Below, one piece after another: positions 1 to 6,484 of a stretch of DNA of 8,225 nucleotides (positions within the stretch are counted from its first letter, which is position 1; each line of letters begins with the position of its first letter). The stretch comes from DATMYQ01 sp035560935. Lineage in GTDB: Bacteria; Bacillota; Negativicutes; Sporomusales; Sporomusaceae. The position numbers and the translations under genes were made by a program. The DNA lies in contig DATMYQ010000170.1 in NCBI GenBank assembly GCA_035560935.1, forward strand, positions 1-8,225, given 5' to 3'. The notes below the pieces were generated by a model. It was not told the origin of the DNA, made no database searches, and was given only the letters and a program-made list of their open reading frames with translations.

Positions 1-91
1 TATTTATTGAATATTAGATTAGTAAATCGGTGTCTGCCTTTATCCTCGGCAATTTTGCCCCAGCAAATAACGCAAAAAGATGGTGGGCAAC

Positions 92-418
92 ATGACAGCA
101 GATTTGCACAAATGCATGGATCTTATCCGTGCCGCCAAACAAGATGCCCCTCACATGGACCGGGTCATGCGGGCATTGGAAAAAATATACAATTTGCCTC
201 CCGAAGAACATCCGCAAAGCACCATTGCCAGTTTGCGCTTAACAGAGGCTTACAGCCTGTTATTACTGACGCTGGATGATTTGCCGCCGGAGGATGATCG
301 CAACAGAGGGCTGGTTATTGCGGCCATGAGAGCGGTTTCCAGCGCCAAGGATTCGCTTTGCCATCCTGTCGTTGACGCTGCCGAAACAAAGGAAAAAACA
401 CCGGATCCTGCCGATTAA
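92..418 (+). CDS. Small helical protein of unknown function
   Basis: I do not recognise this protein. From ATG 92 it has 108 residues; an in-frame ATG at 80 would add four. I prefer 92 because GGTGGG at 82-87 sits four bases ahead of it, while nothing like a ribosome binding site precedes 80. The frame is closed upstream by TAA at 68-70. The product looks all-helical and soluble, with no signal peptide or membrane segment. It has a Cys at the fifth residue of the first helix (HKCMDLIRAAK), an acidic middle (LDDLPPEDDR), and a charged, Pro/Asp-ending tail that is probably disordered. It stands alone on the + strand and converges on the FapA gene. No convincing promoter was found in the 79 bases before it. 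Codon use resembles the neighbouring genes, which supports it being a real gene. Confidence 0.6.
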   Translation: MTADLHKCMDLIRAAKQDAPHMDRVMRALEKIYNLPPEEHPQSTIASLRLTEAYSLLLLTLDDLPPEDDRNRGLVIAAMRAVSSAKDSLCHPVVDAAETKEKTPDPAD

Positions 419-423
419 GAAAA

Positions 424-473
424 CAACACCGGAAGTTATCCCTGAAACTGCAGATTATACTTCCGGTACGTTG
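424..473 (-). terminator. Probable terminator for the fapA-like gene
   Basis: A perfect 9-base inverted repeat (ACCGGAAGT at 428-436, ACTTCCGGT at 459-467) is extended by four more pairs (424-427 with 470-473) across a two-base bulge. Read on the minus strand it is followed by TTTTCTT, so it points the right way to end transcription of the gene stopping at 528. The loop is long (22 bases), which weakens the case. The T-rich tail overlaps the stop codon of the convergent + gene. Confidence 0.45.
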
Positions 474-527
474 TGAACCTCGCCTGATCGTGCCCGTGGC
501 CGGGCTGCTTTCAGTGCCGTATGCTCA

Positions 528-2189
528 TTATTGTTTTTTCGCCGCCAATGCTTTGGCGGTTTTTTCGTTATATGCTTCCATTTTCAGTACGCCGTTCTCC
601 ACACAGAACAGCGTCCCTTTCATTACTTCCCGGACTGGCTCAATTTGGTTGCCAATCGTGATCACAACCCCGGGATAAGCGCTTTTCGTCGCTTTAACCG
701 TGGCACCGCTCATTTCTTCAAACGCGATCTCAATTTCATGCACCCGGTTCCGCATATCTTTAATCTGTTGCTGGTGATAGTATTGGGACGCCGACAGTTT
801 ATTGCGTAATTCCTGTTTTTGCGGCGACATCGTCCGTAAGTCCATGGCATTGAGCAACGTCAGGGATTTACTGTTCTCCTCTTCCTGGGTTTCCATCTGC
901 TGGATGTCCTTCATCAACTGGAAATACTCGTCCCGGAGCAGCGGTTTTTGCCCCACCGTTATTTTGGTCTGCACTCCGGAGGTAGTTCCCAGCACCATGG
1001 CTTTGATTTCCTCGCCGGCCACTACCTGGCCGCCGGCAATGATACCCCGCCGCCCGGAGACCACAACCCGGCGTTCGGCAATCACCTGTCCATGCAAAAT
1101 AACGTCATTGACCACGGCGTCACCGCAGTGCACACTGGAATTCTCAATAAATTTGGCAATCACCTGCTGGCTGGCCCGAATCACCGAACGCCCCTGAATA
1201 CCGGCACGAACGGTAATGGCCTGCGCTTCCACCGTACCGCCGATCACATTGCCAAAGACGTCGACGCTGCCCTCCGCTTTTACGGAAAACCCGGTATTGA
1301 CGGAACCCCGGACAACAACAGACCCGGAAAAATCGACGTTGCCGGAAGAAAAATCCACGTCACCCTTAATTTCAATCACCGGAAAAACATTCATGGTGAC
1401 GCCGTCATACACATAGTGGCCGCCCTCTGCCGCCTCCAGACGGTTTTTATCAACAATTTGCAGGTTCTTGCCGGTGGGCAGGCTCACATCATGACCGTTG
1501 GGAGCCGGAATTTTGTTGCCGAACACATCCATACCGGCCTCGCCAACGGTGGCAGGAATTCGTTCCGCCAGCAGCTGCCCCTTCTCCACCATGGTATACA
1601 GATGAATTTCTTTATAGTCCACCCGGCCATCGTCCAATTCTTCCGGTCGTCCTTTATTGGTAGTATCGACGAAAATTTTCAGGGAAGCATCCCGGCCTTT
1701 GACCGGTTTTATTCCCCGGGCGCAAACCGTCTCACCGCCCATTTGCCGCTCTACCAGACGTTTCATGGCTTCTTGATCAATACCAAACGTCACGCCGCCT
1801 TTGCGCAATGCCTGCTGCAAGTCCTCCAGAGTCAACGGCCGGCAGCGCCGCGGCAACGTCACGGAAATTTGCGCCAGCGTCCGGTCCGGAGAAATCTGCA
1901 GATAAATTTCCGGCGCCGTCTCCATTTCCAGGTGGTCATAAATCTTCACCGCCACGCCGGCAGCGCTTTGCACCGCCATATGGATGGGATGATTGTCGTC
2001 CAGTTTTTTACCGAACCGGGTTCTTAGTTCATTGATCACGACCCCGGCCCGTACCGGACGACCCGGCTCACTCACCGGCGGAAATACCGTCAGAAAAATA
2101 TCTCCATCCACTTCCGCTATGACATAGTTCCCATCAAACAACTGCCCCTCGTCCACATTCCAGTCATCATCCGTTCTCTTTTCTGTCAT
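528..2189 (-). CDS. FapA family (DUF342) polymer-forming protein
   Basis: This is a 553-residue FapA/DUF342 protein. Start ATG 2189 is chosen because GGGGAGGTG (plus-strand 2196-2204) lies six bases ahead; the longer frame from GTG 2210 would place that ribosome binding site inside the gene. The N-terminal FapA domain covers about residues 20-245. It is followed at about 265-395 by short repeated strands rich in Gly, Val and Asp (GDVDFSSGNVDFSGSVVVRG and onwards), typical of a right-handed beta-helix. A charged coiled coil covers about 405-495 and a short beta-rich C-terminal domain ends in a Lys/Ala tail. There is no signal peptide or membrane segment, so it is probably cytoplasmic. FapA proteins have been linked to flagellar assembly or polar protein placement in some bacteria, but the exact role is unsettled. 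No flagellar gene is visible nearby. Family assignment is firm; function is not. Confidence 0.9.
   Translation of the reverse strand: MTEKRTDDDWNVDEGQLFDGNYVIAEVDGDIFLTVFPPVSEPGRPVRAGVVINELRTRFGKKLDDNHPIHMAVQSAAGVAVKIYDHLEMETAPEIYLQISPDRTLAQISVTLPRRCRPLTLEDLQQALRKGGVTFGIDQEAMKRLVERQMGGETVCARGIKPVKGRDASLKIFVDTTNKGRPEELDDGRVDYKEIHLYTMVEKGQLLAERIPATVGEAGMDVFGNKIPAPNGHDVSLPTGKNLQIVDKNRLEAAEGGHYVYDGVTMNVFPVIEIKGDVDFSSGNVDFSGSVVVRGSVNTGFSVKAEGSVDVFGNVIGGTVEAQAITVRAGIQGRSVIRASQQVIAKFIENSSVHCGDAVVNDVILHGQVIAERRVVVSGRRGIIAGGQVVAGEEIKAMVLGTTSGVQTKITVGQKPLLRDEYFQLMKDIQQMETQEEENSKSLTLLNAMDLRTMSPQKQELRNKLSASQYYHQQQIKDMRNRVHEIEIAFEEMSGATVKATKSAYPGVVITIGNQIEPVREVMKGTLFCVENGVLKMEAYNEKTAKALAAKKQ
542..565 (+). 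terminator. Intrinsic terminator, + strand, inside the fapA 3' end
   Basis: CCGCCAA (542-548) pairs perfectly with TTGGCGG (553-559) across a four-base loop, and six T follow at 560-565. This is a compact intrinsic terminator for + strand transcription, best explained as ending the mRNA of the small gene stopping at 418. It lies within the last codons of the opposite-strand FapA gene, where it encodes the Lys/Ala-rich tail. On the minus strand the hairpin has no T-run and should not stop fapA transcription. Confidence 0.6.
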
Positions 2190-2250
2190 TTCCGCCACCT
2201 CCCCAGCCACAGATATTTTGTTCCATCAGCGTACGGCCTCAAAGCACCTT

Positions 2251-2278
2251 ATTATACCCTTTAAAACATGATATACAA
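2251..2278 (-). promoter_or_regulatory. Sigma-A-type promoter for the fapA-like gene
   Basis: On the minus strand a perfect TATAAT (plus-strand 2251-2256) lies 16 bases after TTGTAT (2273-2278). The -35 box is a weak match and the -10 box is ideal. Transcription would start near 2244, giving a leader of about 55 bases that contains the GGGGAGGTG ribosome binding site used by ATG 2189. Confidence 0.55.
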
Positions 2279-2373
2279 CTTTCCCTTTGCGGCGGTCAAA
2301 TCCCTGCCCTGAACCGTTCCTAAGAAATTATCACGACTTTAGTCCTATTCCTTCCTATCCCGGGCAGGATTTT

Positions 2374-2402
2374 TTGCGCGCTCAAAGAACAAGTAATATA
2401 AT
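2374..2402 (+). promoter_or_regulatory. Sigma-A-type promoter for the MerR-like gene
   Basis: TTGCGC at 2374-2379 and a perfect TATAAT at 2397-2402 are separated by 17 bases. The predicted start near 2409 lies after the upstream in-frame ATGs at 2287 and 2401, which supports GTG 2434 (or ATG 2443) as the true start of the downstream gene. Confidence 0.55.
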
Positions 2403-2433
2403 GATTATCCGATGGAGACGGAGTGATAATACC

Positions 2434-3294
2434 GTGGAAATAATGTTGACGATTAGCGACCTGGCTGCCCGTTCCGGGGTGGCGGAACAAACCCTGCGCC
2501 GGTGGCTGAAACAGTTTAGTTCCTTCTTCCCCTGTCGGGAATTTGGCCGCCAGCGCAAATACCCACTCAGTGCATTGGAAACCATTCGCTATATTCACGA
2601 ACAATTTCGCGCCGGTGAAGGTACGGCCGCTATTTTGGCCAGCCTCCAGGAATCGGAACCGCAGCCGCCCCAACCGCTGTCTTCCGCGCCGCAGCCGCTG
2701 CTTGCCGTACCTCAGCTTGCAGAACTGACCGACCGGCTGACCGCCGCGCTGGATGCCCTGGCACACCGTGATCAGGAGTTGGCCCAATTGCGGCAGGCGG
2801 TTCAACAGCTGACGGAACAGGTAACCTTACTGCGGGAAAACAGTCCCCGCAGTCATTCCCAATCGTTTTCCAAAGCTGATTTTCGCCGGCTACCGGTATC
2901 CCCGGATTCACAAAAGCCGGCGCATAAGCGTTCTTCCCTGGCAGCCGCGCCGTCCGCCCCGGCTCCGGTGGTAATGCCACTCCCGGCGGCAACCGCCATG
3001 GTATTGCCGCCACAAGCGGAGTCAGCATTGCTGCCGTCTTCAACGGCGGAAACGCCACCGCCGGCAACGGCTCCCCGCACGATCGCCGACCCTTCACCGA
3101 CGCCTTGGTCTTTGGCGACGGCTGCCGATACAAAATCGGCTCACACCCCCCGTCCTTCGGAAACCGAGCGAATTCAGCGAGCGTCAGAAATCAGCAAAAA
3201 AACGCTGGAATGTCTGATTCAAACCAACGCAGACGTGGAGTTTCTCGCCGGACAATCGGCAGCTCCCTGGTGGCGGCGTTTGTTCCATAAATAA
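2434..3294 (+). CDS. MerR-type HTH, coiled-coil protein with Pro/Ala linker
   Basis: The 286-residue product starts at GTG 2434, which has GGAGTGAT at 2420-2427; ATG 2443 is an alternative. Residues 5-70 form a MerR-type winged helix-turn-helix (ISDLAARSGVAEQTLRRWLK, then a wing with GRQRKYPLSALETI). Residues 94-136 are a heptad-patterned coiled coil (LTDRLTAALDALA, QELAQLRQAVQQL). About 137-240 is a low-complexity Pro/Ala/Ser linker. A conserved-looking helix (241-272) and an aromatic basic tail (WWRRLFHK, 279-286) close the protein. This plan, DNA-binding head, coiled coil and short C-terminal anchor, recalls RacA-like and other MerR-headed chromosome or plasmid proteins more than a ligand-sensing MerR regulator; no effector domain or metal-binding Cys pair is seen. 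It is followed after 71 bases by an exported-protein gene with no terminator between, so the two may be cotranscribed. The specific function is unknown. Confidence 0.8.
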   Translation: MEIMLTISDLAARSGVAEQTLRRWLKQFSSFFPCREFGRQRKYPLSALETIRYIHEQFRAGEGTAAILASLQESEPQPPQPLSSAPQPLLAVPQLAELTDRLTAALDALAHRDQELAQLRQAVQQLTEQVTLLRENSPRSHSQSFSKADFRRLPVSPDSQKPAHKRSSLAAAPSAPAPVVMPLPAATAMVLPPQAESALLPSSTAETPPPATAPRTIADPSPTPWSLATAADTKSAHTPRPSETERIQRASEISKKTLECLIQTNADVEFLAGQSAAPWWRRLFHK

Positions 3295-3365
3295 TGTCCC
3301 TGCCCGCCGCCAAAGTGTTCCCACACATGTAAGACATCGATTGTGTAAAGAAAGGTAGGCTCCCA

Positions 3366-4214
3366 ATGAAGCTCAAAAAGCCGCTACTGTTTTTTTTGCT
3401 GTTGCACCTGCTGGTCTTGCCTGTCTGCGTCTCCGCCGCGCCAGCTGCGGCAACGGATCTGAAAACGCTGGTTACCCGGTCCCAAAGCAAAATGTTGGCT
3501 CTGCAAAACTATCATATGACCCTGCAGACAACGATTGCCAGCGCTGTCCAGGGGCAAGACTTCCGCACCCTGACAACAGGCGAATTTGACCTGCAACAAA
3601 AACCGCTGCTGGTCCAAGGCGACCTAACCGTCAGTGTAAACTTCGCCGGCAAGGCATTCAACCAAAGCGTCTCCCAGTATATGGAGGAATCCGGAAATCA
3701 ACTGACGGTTTATTCCAAAGTTAACGAAACTTGGACCCGCCAGCAAATGCCCTTCAAATATAACCCGGTCCAAGACTATCAGGACTACATCGGAGCAATA
3801 AAATCACTGGCGGTAAAAAGCGAAACAGACCAGCAACTGGTTCTGGAAGTCGTAGCCACCGGCGATGCCATTAAGGAACGTCTCGCCCGCAGCTTCGACA
3901 GCATGAATGCTTTTTTTCCCGCCGGTTTTAAACGTCCCCCGGATTTCTTCGCCAATATTGGCGACATGGCCTACACGATGACCATCGACAAAAAAAGCGG
4001 TCTGGTTTTGGAAATGAACATCGATGTATCAAATCTGATGTCTTCTGTCGGCGTTACACTTGTTGAATCGATGGAAACGCTTCCCGCCGAGCAAAAACAG
4101 GTTCTTGCAAAAATTTTTACCCAGATGAAAATGACCACGACCATTTCATTTTCTCAGTTCAACACCACCGATCCGGTGATAATTCCGGAAGAAGCGCGCA
4201 ATCCAGCCCCCTGA
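3366..4214 (+). CDS. Exported protein, LolA-like/DUF6612-type
   Basis: This 282-residue protein starts at ATG 3366 with AAAGGTAGG at 3351-3359, six bases ahead. It opens with a clear Sec signal peptide: basic MKLKK, a hydrophobic Leu/Phe core to about residue 20, and a likely signal peptidase I site after VSA (residue 24). LPVC precedes this site, but Val before the Cys is a poor lipobox, so I do not call a lipoprotein. The mature part begins with a helix (LVTRSQSKMLALQNYHMTLQ) followed by alternating beta strands. That layout resembles LolA/LppX-like and DUF6612-type Firmicute proteins that hold a hydrophobic ligand or sit at the cell envelope. Assignment to that group is inference from layout. 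It follows the MerR-type gene on the same strand and converges on galE. Confidence 0.75.
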   Translation: MKLKKPLLFFLLLHLLVLPVCVSAAPAAATDLKTLVTRSQSKMLALQNYHMTLQTTIASAVQGQDFRTLTTGEFDLQQKPLLVQGDLTVSVNFAGKAFNQSVSQYMEESGNQLTVYSKVNETWTRQQMPFKYNPVQDYQDYIGAIKSLAVKSETDQQLVLEVVATGDAIKERLARSFDSMNAFFPAGFKRPPDFFANIGDMAYTMTIDKKSGLVLEMNIDVSNLMSSVGVTLVESMETLPAEQKQVLAKIFTQMKMTTTISFSQFNTTDPVIIPEEARNPAP

Positions 4215-4218
4215 TTTA

Positions 4219-4258
4219 CCGGAAACATTGGGCAAAGCTATCCCAAGCACCTTTCCGG
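4219..4258. terminator. Hairpin between convergent genes, possible two-way terminator
   Basis: CCGGAAA (4219-4225) pairs with TTTCCGG (4252-4258), and inside it TTGGG (4228-4232) pairs with CCCAA (4242-4246). It fills the 51-base gap between the stop codons of two convergent genes, where a shared terminator is expected. Neither side has a T-run, so intrinsic termination is not well supported. Confidence 0.35.
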
Positions 4259-4265
4259 GTCATAA

Positions 4266-5258
4266 TCACTCCGGGGTTTCATAGCCCCGGGGATGGTTTT
4301 GATGCCAGCGCCAGGCAGTTTGGAGGATCTCCTGAATATGAGGAAACTCGGGCTGCCACCCCAATTCCCGCCGCGCTTTCTCCGCACCGGCCACCAGCAG
4401 CGCCGGATCACCGGCCCGCCGCCCGGTGATTTCCCGGGTAATAGTGATCCCGGTCACCGCTTCCGCCGCCGTGACAATTTCCTGTACGGTGAAACCGCCG
4501 CCATTGCCCAAATTGTAGACACCGGACCCGTTGCCGGCGTTCAGCCGATCCAGTGCCAGGCAATGCGCCTGGGCCAGATCATTGACATGTATGTAATCCC
4601 GAACGCAGGTGCCATCCCGGGTGGGGTAATCGTCGCCAAAAATTTTAATACTGTTCCTCTGCCCCAGACAAGCCTGCAACACCAGCGGGATCAAATGCGT
4701 TTCCGGCCGGTGGTCTTCCCCGATGTCTCCTGCCGGATCTGCGCCGCAGGCATTAAAATAACGCAGCGCCACATAATTCAGGCCATAGGCCCGGGAATAA
4801 TCCGCCATGACATTTTCCATCATTAACTTAGTCCGTCCGTAAACATTCGTGGGATTTTTGCCGCACTCTTCCGTGATTGGTGAAGCCTCCGGTTCACCAT
4901 AGACGGCCGCTGTGGAAGAAAAGACCAATTTTTTCACCCCAGTAGCCAGCATGCTATCCAACAGGCACAGCGTTCCTGCCACATTATTGCCGTAATACCG
5001 GGCCGGCTGATCCATTGACTCTCCCACCTGGCTGAAGGCGGCAAAGTGGACTACCGCGCCGATATCTTCCTGCCGCAGCACCGCCTGCAGCCGCTCCCGG
5101 TCAAACAAGTCGCCGGCCACAAAGGTCTGGCCAGTCACCGCCGCCGCATGGCCGGTGACCAAATTGTCATACACCACCGGCCGGTGCCCGTCCCGGGTCA
5201 GCCGGCGTACCGTGTGCGACCCAATATATCCGGCGCCGCCGGTAACCAAAATATTCAT
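4266..5258 (-). CDS. galE: UDP-glucose 4-epimerase
   Basis: GalE interconverts UDP-glucose and UDP-galactose in the cytoplasm using tightly bound NAD, feeding galactose use and cell-surface polysaccharide synthesis. The 330-residue length is normal. The Rossmann fingerprint is GGAGYIG (G7, G10, G13). The catalytic set is T116 in SSTAAVYG plus Y140 and K144 in YGRTK. Further family motifs are FNACGADP, GDDYPTRDGTCVRDYIHVNDLA and YNLGNGGG. I start at ATG 5258, because the frame then begins MNILVTGG as GalE usually does and GGGG (5268-5271) lies nine bases ahead; ATG 5267 directly abuts that site. By alignment from memory, the position matching E. coli Tyr299, which limits substrate size, is Leu288, so UDP-N-acetylhexosamines might also be accepted (inference). 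The gene appears monocistronic; no clear promoter was found in the 240 bases upstream. Confidence 0.95.
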   Translation of the reverse strand: MNILVTGGAGYIGSHTVRRLTRDGHRPVVYDNLVTGHAAAVTGQTFVAGDLFDRERLQAVLRQEDIGAVVHFAAFSQVGESMDQPARYYGNNVAGTLCLLDSMLATGVKKLVFSSTAAVYGEPEASPITEECGKNPTNVYGRTKLMMENVMADYSRAYGLNYVALRYFNACGADPAGDIGEDHRPETHLIPLVLQACLGQRNSIKIFGDDYPTRDGTCVRDYIHVNDLAQAHCLALDRLNAGNGSGVYNLGNGGGFTVQEIVTAAEAVTGITITREITGRRAGDPALLVAGAEKARRELGWQPEFPHIQEILQTAWRWHQNHPRGYETPE

Positions 5259-5341
5259 TATCGTCATCCCCTTTTTTACTGATTTTTATTGTTTCTGCAA
5301 AACGCATCCAAAACCCTCCAAAAGCCGCGGAAACGTTTTTC

Positions 5342-5384
5342 GGCACAGTTTGGATACCGTTCCGGTCTTCTGTTGTGCCTTTTT
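5342..5384 (+). terminator. Terminator-like hairpin upstream of galE, orientation unexplained
   Basis: GGCACA (5342-5347) pairs with TGTGCC (5374-5379), an inner ACCG (5356-5359) pairs with CGGT (5363-5366), and five T follow at 5380-5384. The T-run makes it read as a + strand terminator, yet no + gene lies upstream. On the minus strand it would be a structured stretch ahead of galE. Pairing is clear but the role is uncertain. Confidence 0.3.
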
Positions 5385-5421
5385 CTGTCCCGTCCATTGC
5401 CGAATTTTTGTCTCGTTAGCG

Positions 5422-5461
5422 CAGCGGGGGGTGCAACTCGCTCGAGTTGCACCCCCCGCTG
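5422..5461. repeat. Perfect palindrome with 19-base arms between modA and galE
   Basis: The arm CAGCGGGGGGTGCAACTCG (5422-5440) is followed by CT and then its exact reverse complement (5443-5461). As RNA it would form an 18-pair hairpin with a four-base loop. It starts 37 bases past the modA stop and lies about 160 bases before galE. Neither side carries a proper T-run (GTTTGTGG on the +, GCGCTAACG on the -), so it is not a standard intrinsic terminator. It may end or stabilise the modA mRNA, or be a dispersed palindromic repeat. The rest of the modA-galE gap has no credible gene. Confidence 0.9.
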
Positions 5462-5498
5462 TTTGTGGCACTAAGGAATCATTGCTATCTTTCTAAAC

Positions 5499-6299
5499 TT
5501 ACTTAGCAGCCGTAAACCCGTGTTTTTCAAATATTGTCCGGGCTTCCGGCCCGCTCAGGAAAGCCGCAAAGGCGGTTGCGGCCTCCACATTCTTGCTGGC
5601 CGCCAACACCGCCATGGGGTAGAGGATGGGGTCATGCGTATCCGGCGGCGCCGTCGCTACAACCCGTACCTTATCGCTGCTGGCAGCGTCAGTTTTATAC
5701 ACAGCACCCACCTCGGCATTGCCGGTTTCCACATAAGCCAGTACCGTCCTCACATCTTTGGCCAGTACCGTCCGGTCTTTAACCGCTTCTGTCAGCTGCA
5801 GCTTTTTCAGCACTTGCTGCGTATATTGCCCGGCCGGCACTGTTTCCGGAGCGCCCATGGCAAACTGTTTCACTTCCGGTTTGGTCAGATCGTTGAAGCT
5901 GGCCACCGCCAACTTGGATTCTTTTCCCACGATCAATACCAACTGATTCTCCACCAGATTTTTGCGGGTTTCTTTTTTCAGCAGACCTTTCTTCTCCAGA
6001 TCATCCATTTGTTTGACGGCGGCCGACAGAAACAGATCCACCGGAGCGCCTTCCTCAATCTGCTTCTGCAGCGAGCCGGATGCTCCCAAGTTAAACGTGA
6101 TTTTCACGTTGGGCTGTTTCGCCTGATATAACGCCTGCGCCTCCTGCAATGCTTCCTTCATGCTGACGGCAGCGGAAACCGTCAGTTCCACCGGCGCTGC
6201 CGCCGGTGGCGTCGTCGCCGGTTGTTTACCACCGCAGGCGGTGACCAATAACATGACCGCCACCAGCAACAATCCTATTCCTGTTGTTTTACCCTTCAT
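5499..6299 (-). CDS. modA: Molybdate ABC transporter, substrate-binding lipoprotein
   Basis: ModA binds molybdate (and tungstate) outside the membrane and delivers it to the ModB permease. The product has 266 residues from ATG 6299, which has AAAAGGAGG (plus-strand 6309-6317) nine bases ahead; ATG 6308 abuts that site and is rejected. A lipoprotein signal ends in LVTAC, with Cys22 as the lipid-anchored residue, followed by a Pro/Ala/Thr linker. ModA motifs follow in order: VSAAVSMKEAL, NLGASGSLQKQIEEGAPVDL (anion-binding Ser loops), VENQLVLIVG, ETVPAGQYTQQVL, DVRTVLAYVETGNAEVGAVY, and YPMAVLAASKN. It has its own promoter and lies behind the terminator of the Rex-like gene, so it is transcribed separately from modB. 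No modC is next to it. Molybdate versus tungstate preference cannot be decided from sequence. Confidence 0.95.
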   Translation of the reverse strand: MKGKTTGIGLLLVAVMLLVTACGGKQPATTPPAAAPVELTVSAAVSMKEALQEAQALYQAKQPNVKITFNLGASGSLQKQIEEGAPVDLFLSAAVKQMDDLEKKGLLKKETRKNLVENQLVLIVGKESKLAVASFNDLTKPEVKQFAMGAPETVPAGQYTQQVLKKLQLTEAVKDRTVLAKDVRTVLAYVETGNAEVGAVYKTDAASSDKVRVVATAPPDTHDPILYPMAVLAASKNVEAATAFAAFLSGPEARTIFEKHGFTAAK

Positions 6300-6363
6300 C
6301 AGATCCATCCTCCTTTTGTGATAAGCAAGCAAAATGCAACTAAACCATTCTATTCCACACATT

Positions 6364-6392
6364 ATTATATTGCGTATGTTTATTTATTTCAA
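6364..6392 (-). promoter_or_regulatory. Strong sigma-A-type promoter for modA
   Basis: On the minus strand TTGAAA (plus-strand 6387-6392) and a perfect TATAAT (6364-6369) are 17 bases apart in a very AT-rich stretch. The predicted start near 6357 gives a leader of about 58 bases to ATG 6299. I saw no recognisable ModE-type site or molybdenum cofactor riboswitch here. Confidence 0.75.
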
Positions 6393-6416
6393 TTGTTTTA
6401 TTGTTTCATAAACCGC

Positions 6417-6444
6417 AAAAACCGGCCCGGAATATCCGGGCCGG
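6417..6444 (-). terminator. Intrinsic terminator of the Rex-like gene
   Basis: CCGGCCCGG (6422-6430) and CCGGGCCGG (6436-6444) form a perfect nine-pair GC stem with a five-base loop. On the minus strand five T (plus-strand 6417-6421) follow directly. It lies about 40 bases past the stop of the Rex-like gene and just ahead of the modA promoter, separating the two units. Confidence 0.9.
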
Positions 6445-6484
6445 CCATCTTTGCCGTGGGAACTAAACATGCTAATCCTCCCTG

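Noticed and set aside
948..2027. Long + strand open frame of 359 codons opposite fapA
   Set aside because: It is a composition shadow: rich in His, Arg and Asn, without domain motifs, and fully antisense to a clear FapA gene.
2357..2376. ATCC-GGAT hairpin followed by T-run upstream of the MerR-like gene
   Set aside because: Only four pairs and overlapping the -35 region; too weak for a terminator call.
2630..3133. 167-codon minus frame opposite the MerR-like gene
   Set aside because: Arises from the GC-rich Pro/Ala linker codons read backwards; no independent start signal.
3417..3432. Possible lipobox LPVC in the exported protein
   Set aside because: Val directly before the Cys is not tolerated well by signal peptidase II, and a good VSA signal peptidase I site lies three residues on.
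4293..4826. 177-codon + frame opposite galE
   Set aside because: Antisense to well-conserved GalE coding sequence, with no recognisable motif or ribosome binding site.
5155..5496. Small + and - frames in the modA-galE gap
   Set aside because: They run across the palindrome or into galE, lack ribosome binding sites and do not read like proteins.
5736..5776. Direct repeat CAGTACCGTCC in modA (TVLA-KDVRTVLA)
   Set aside because: Both copies fall where ModA proteins normally have similar Val/Leu-rich motifs, so no recent duplication is needed.
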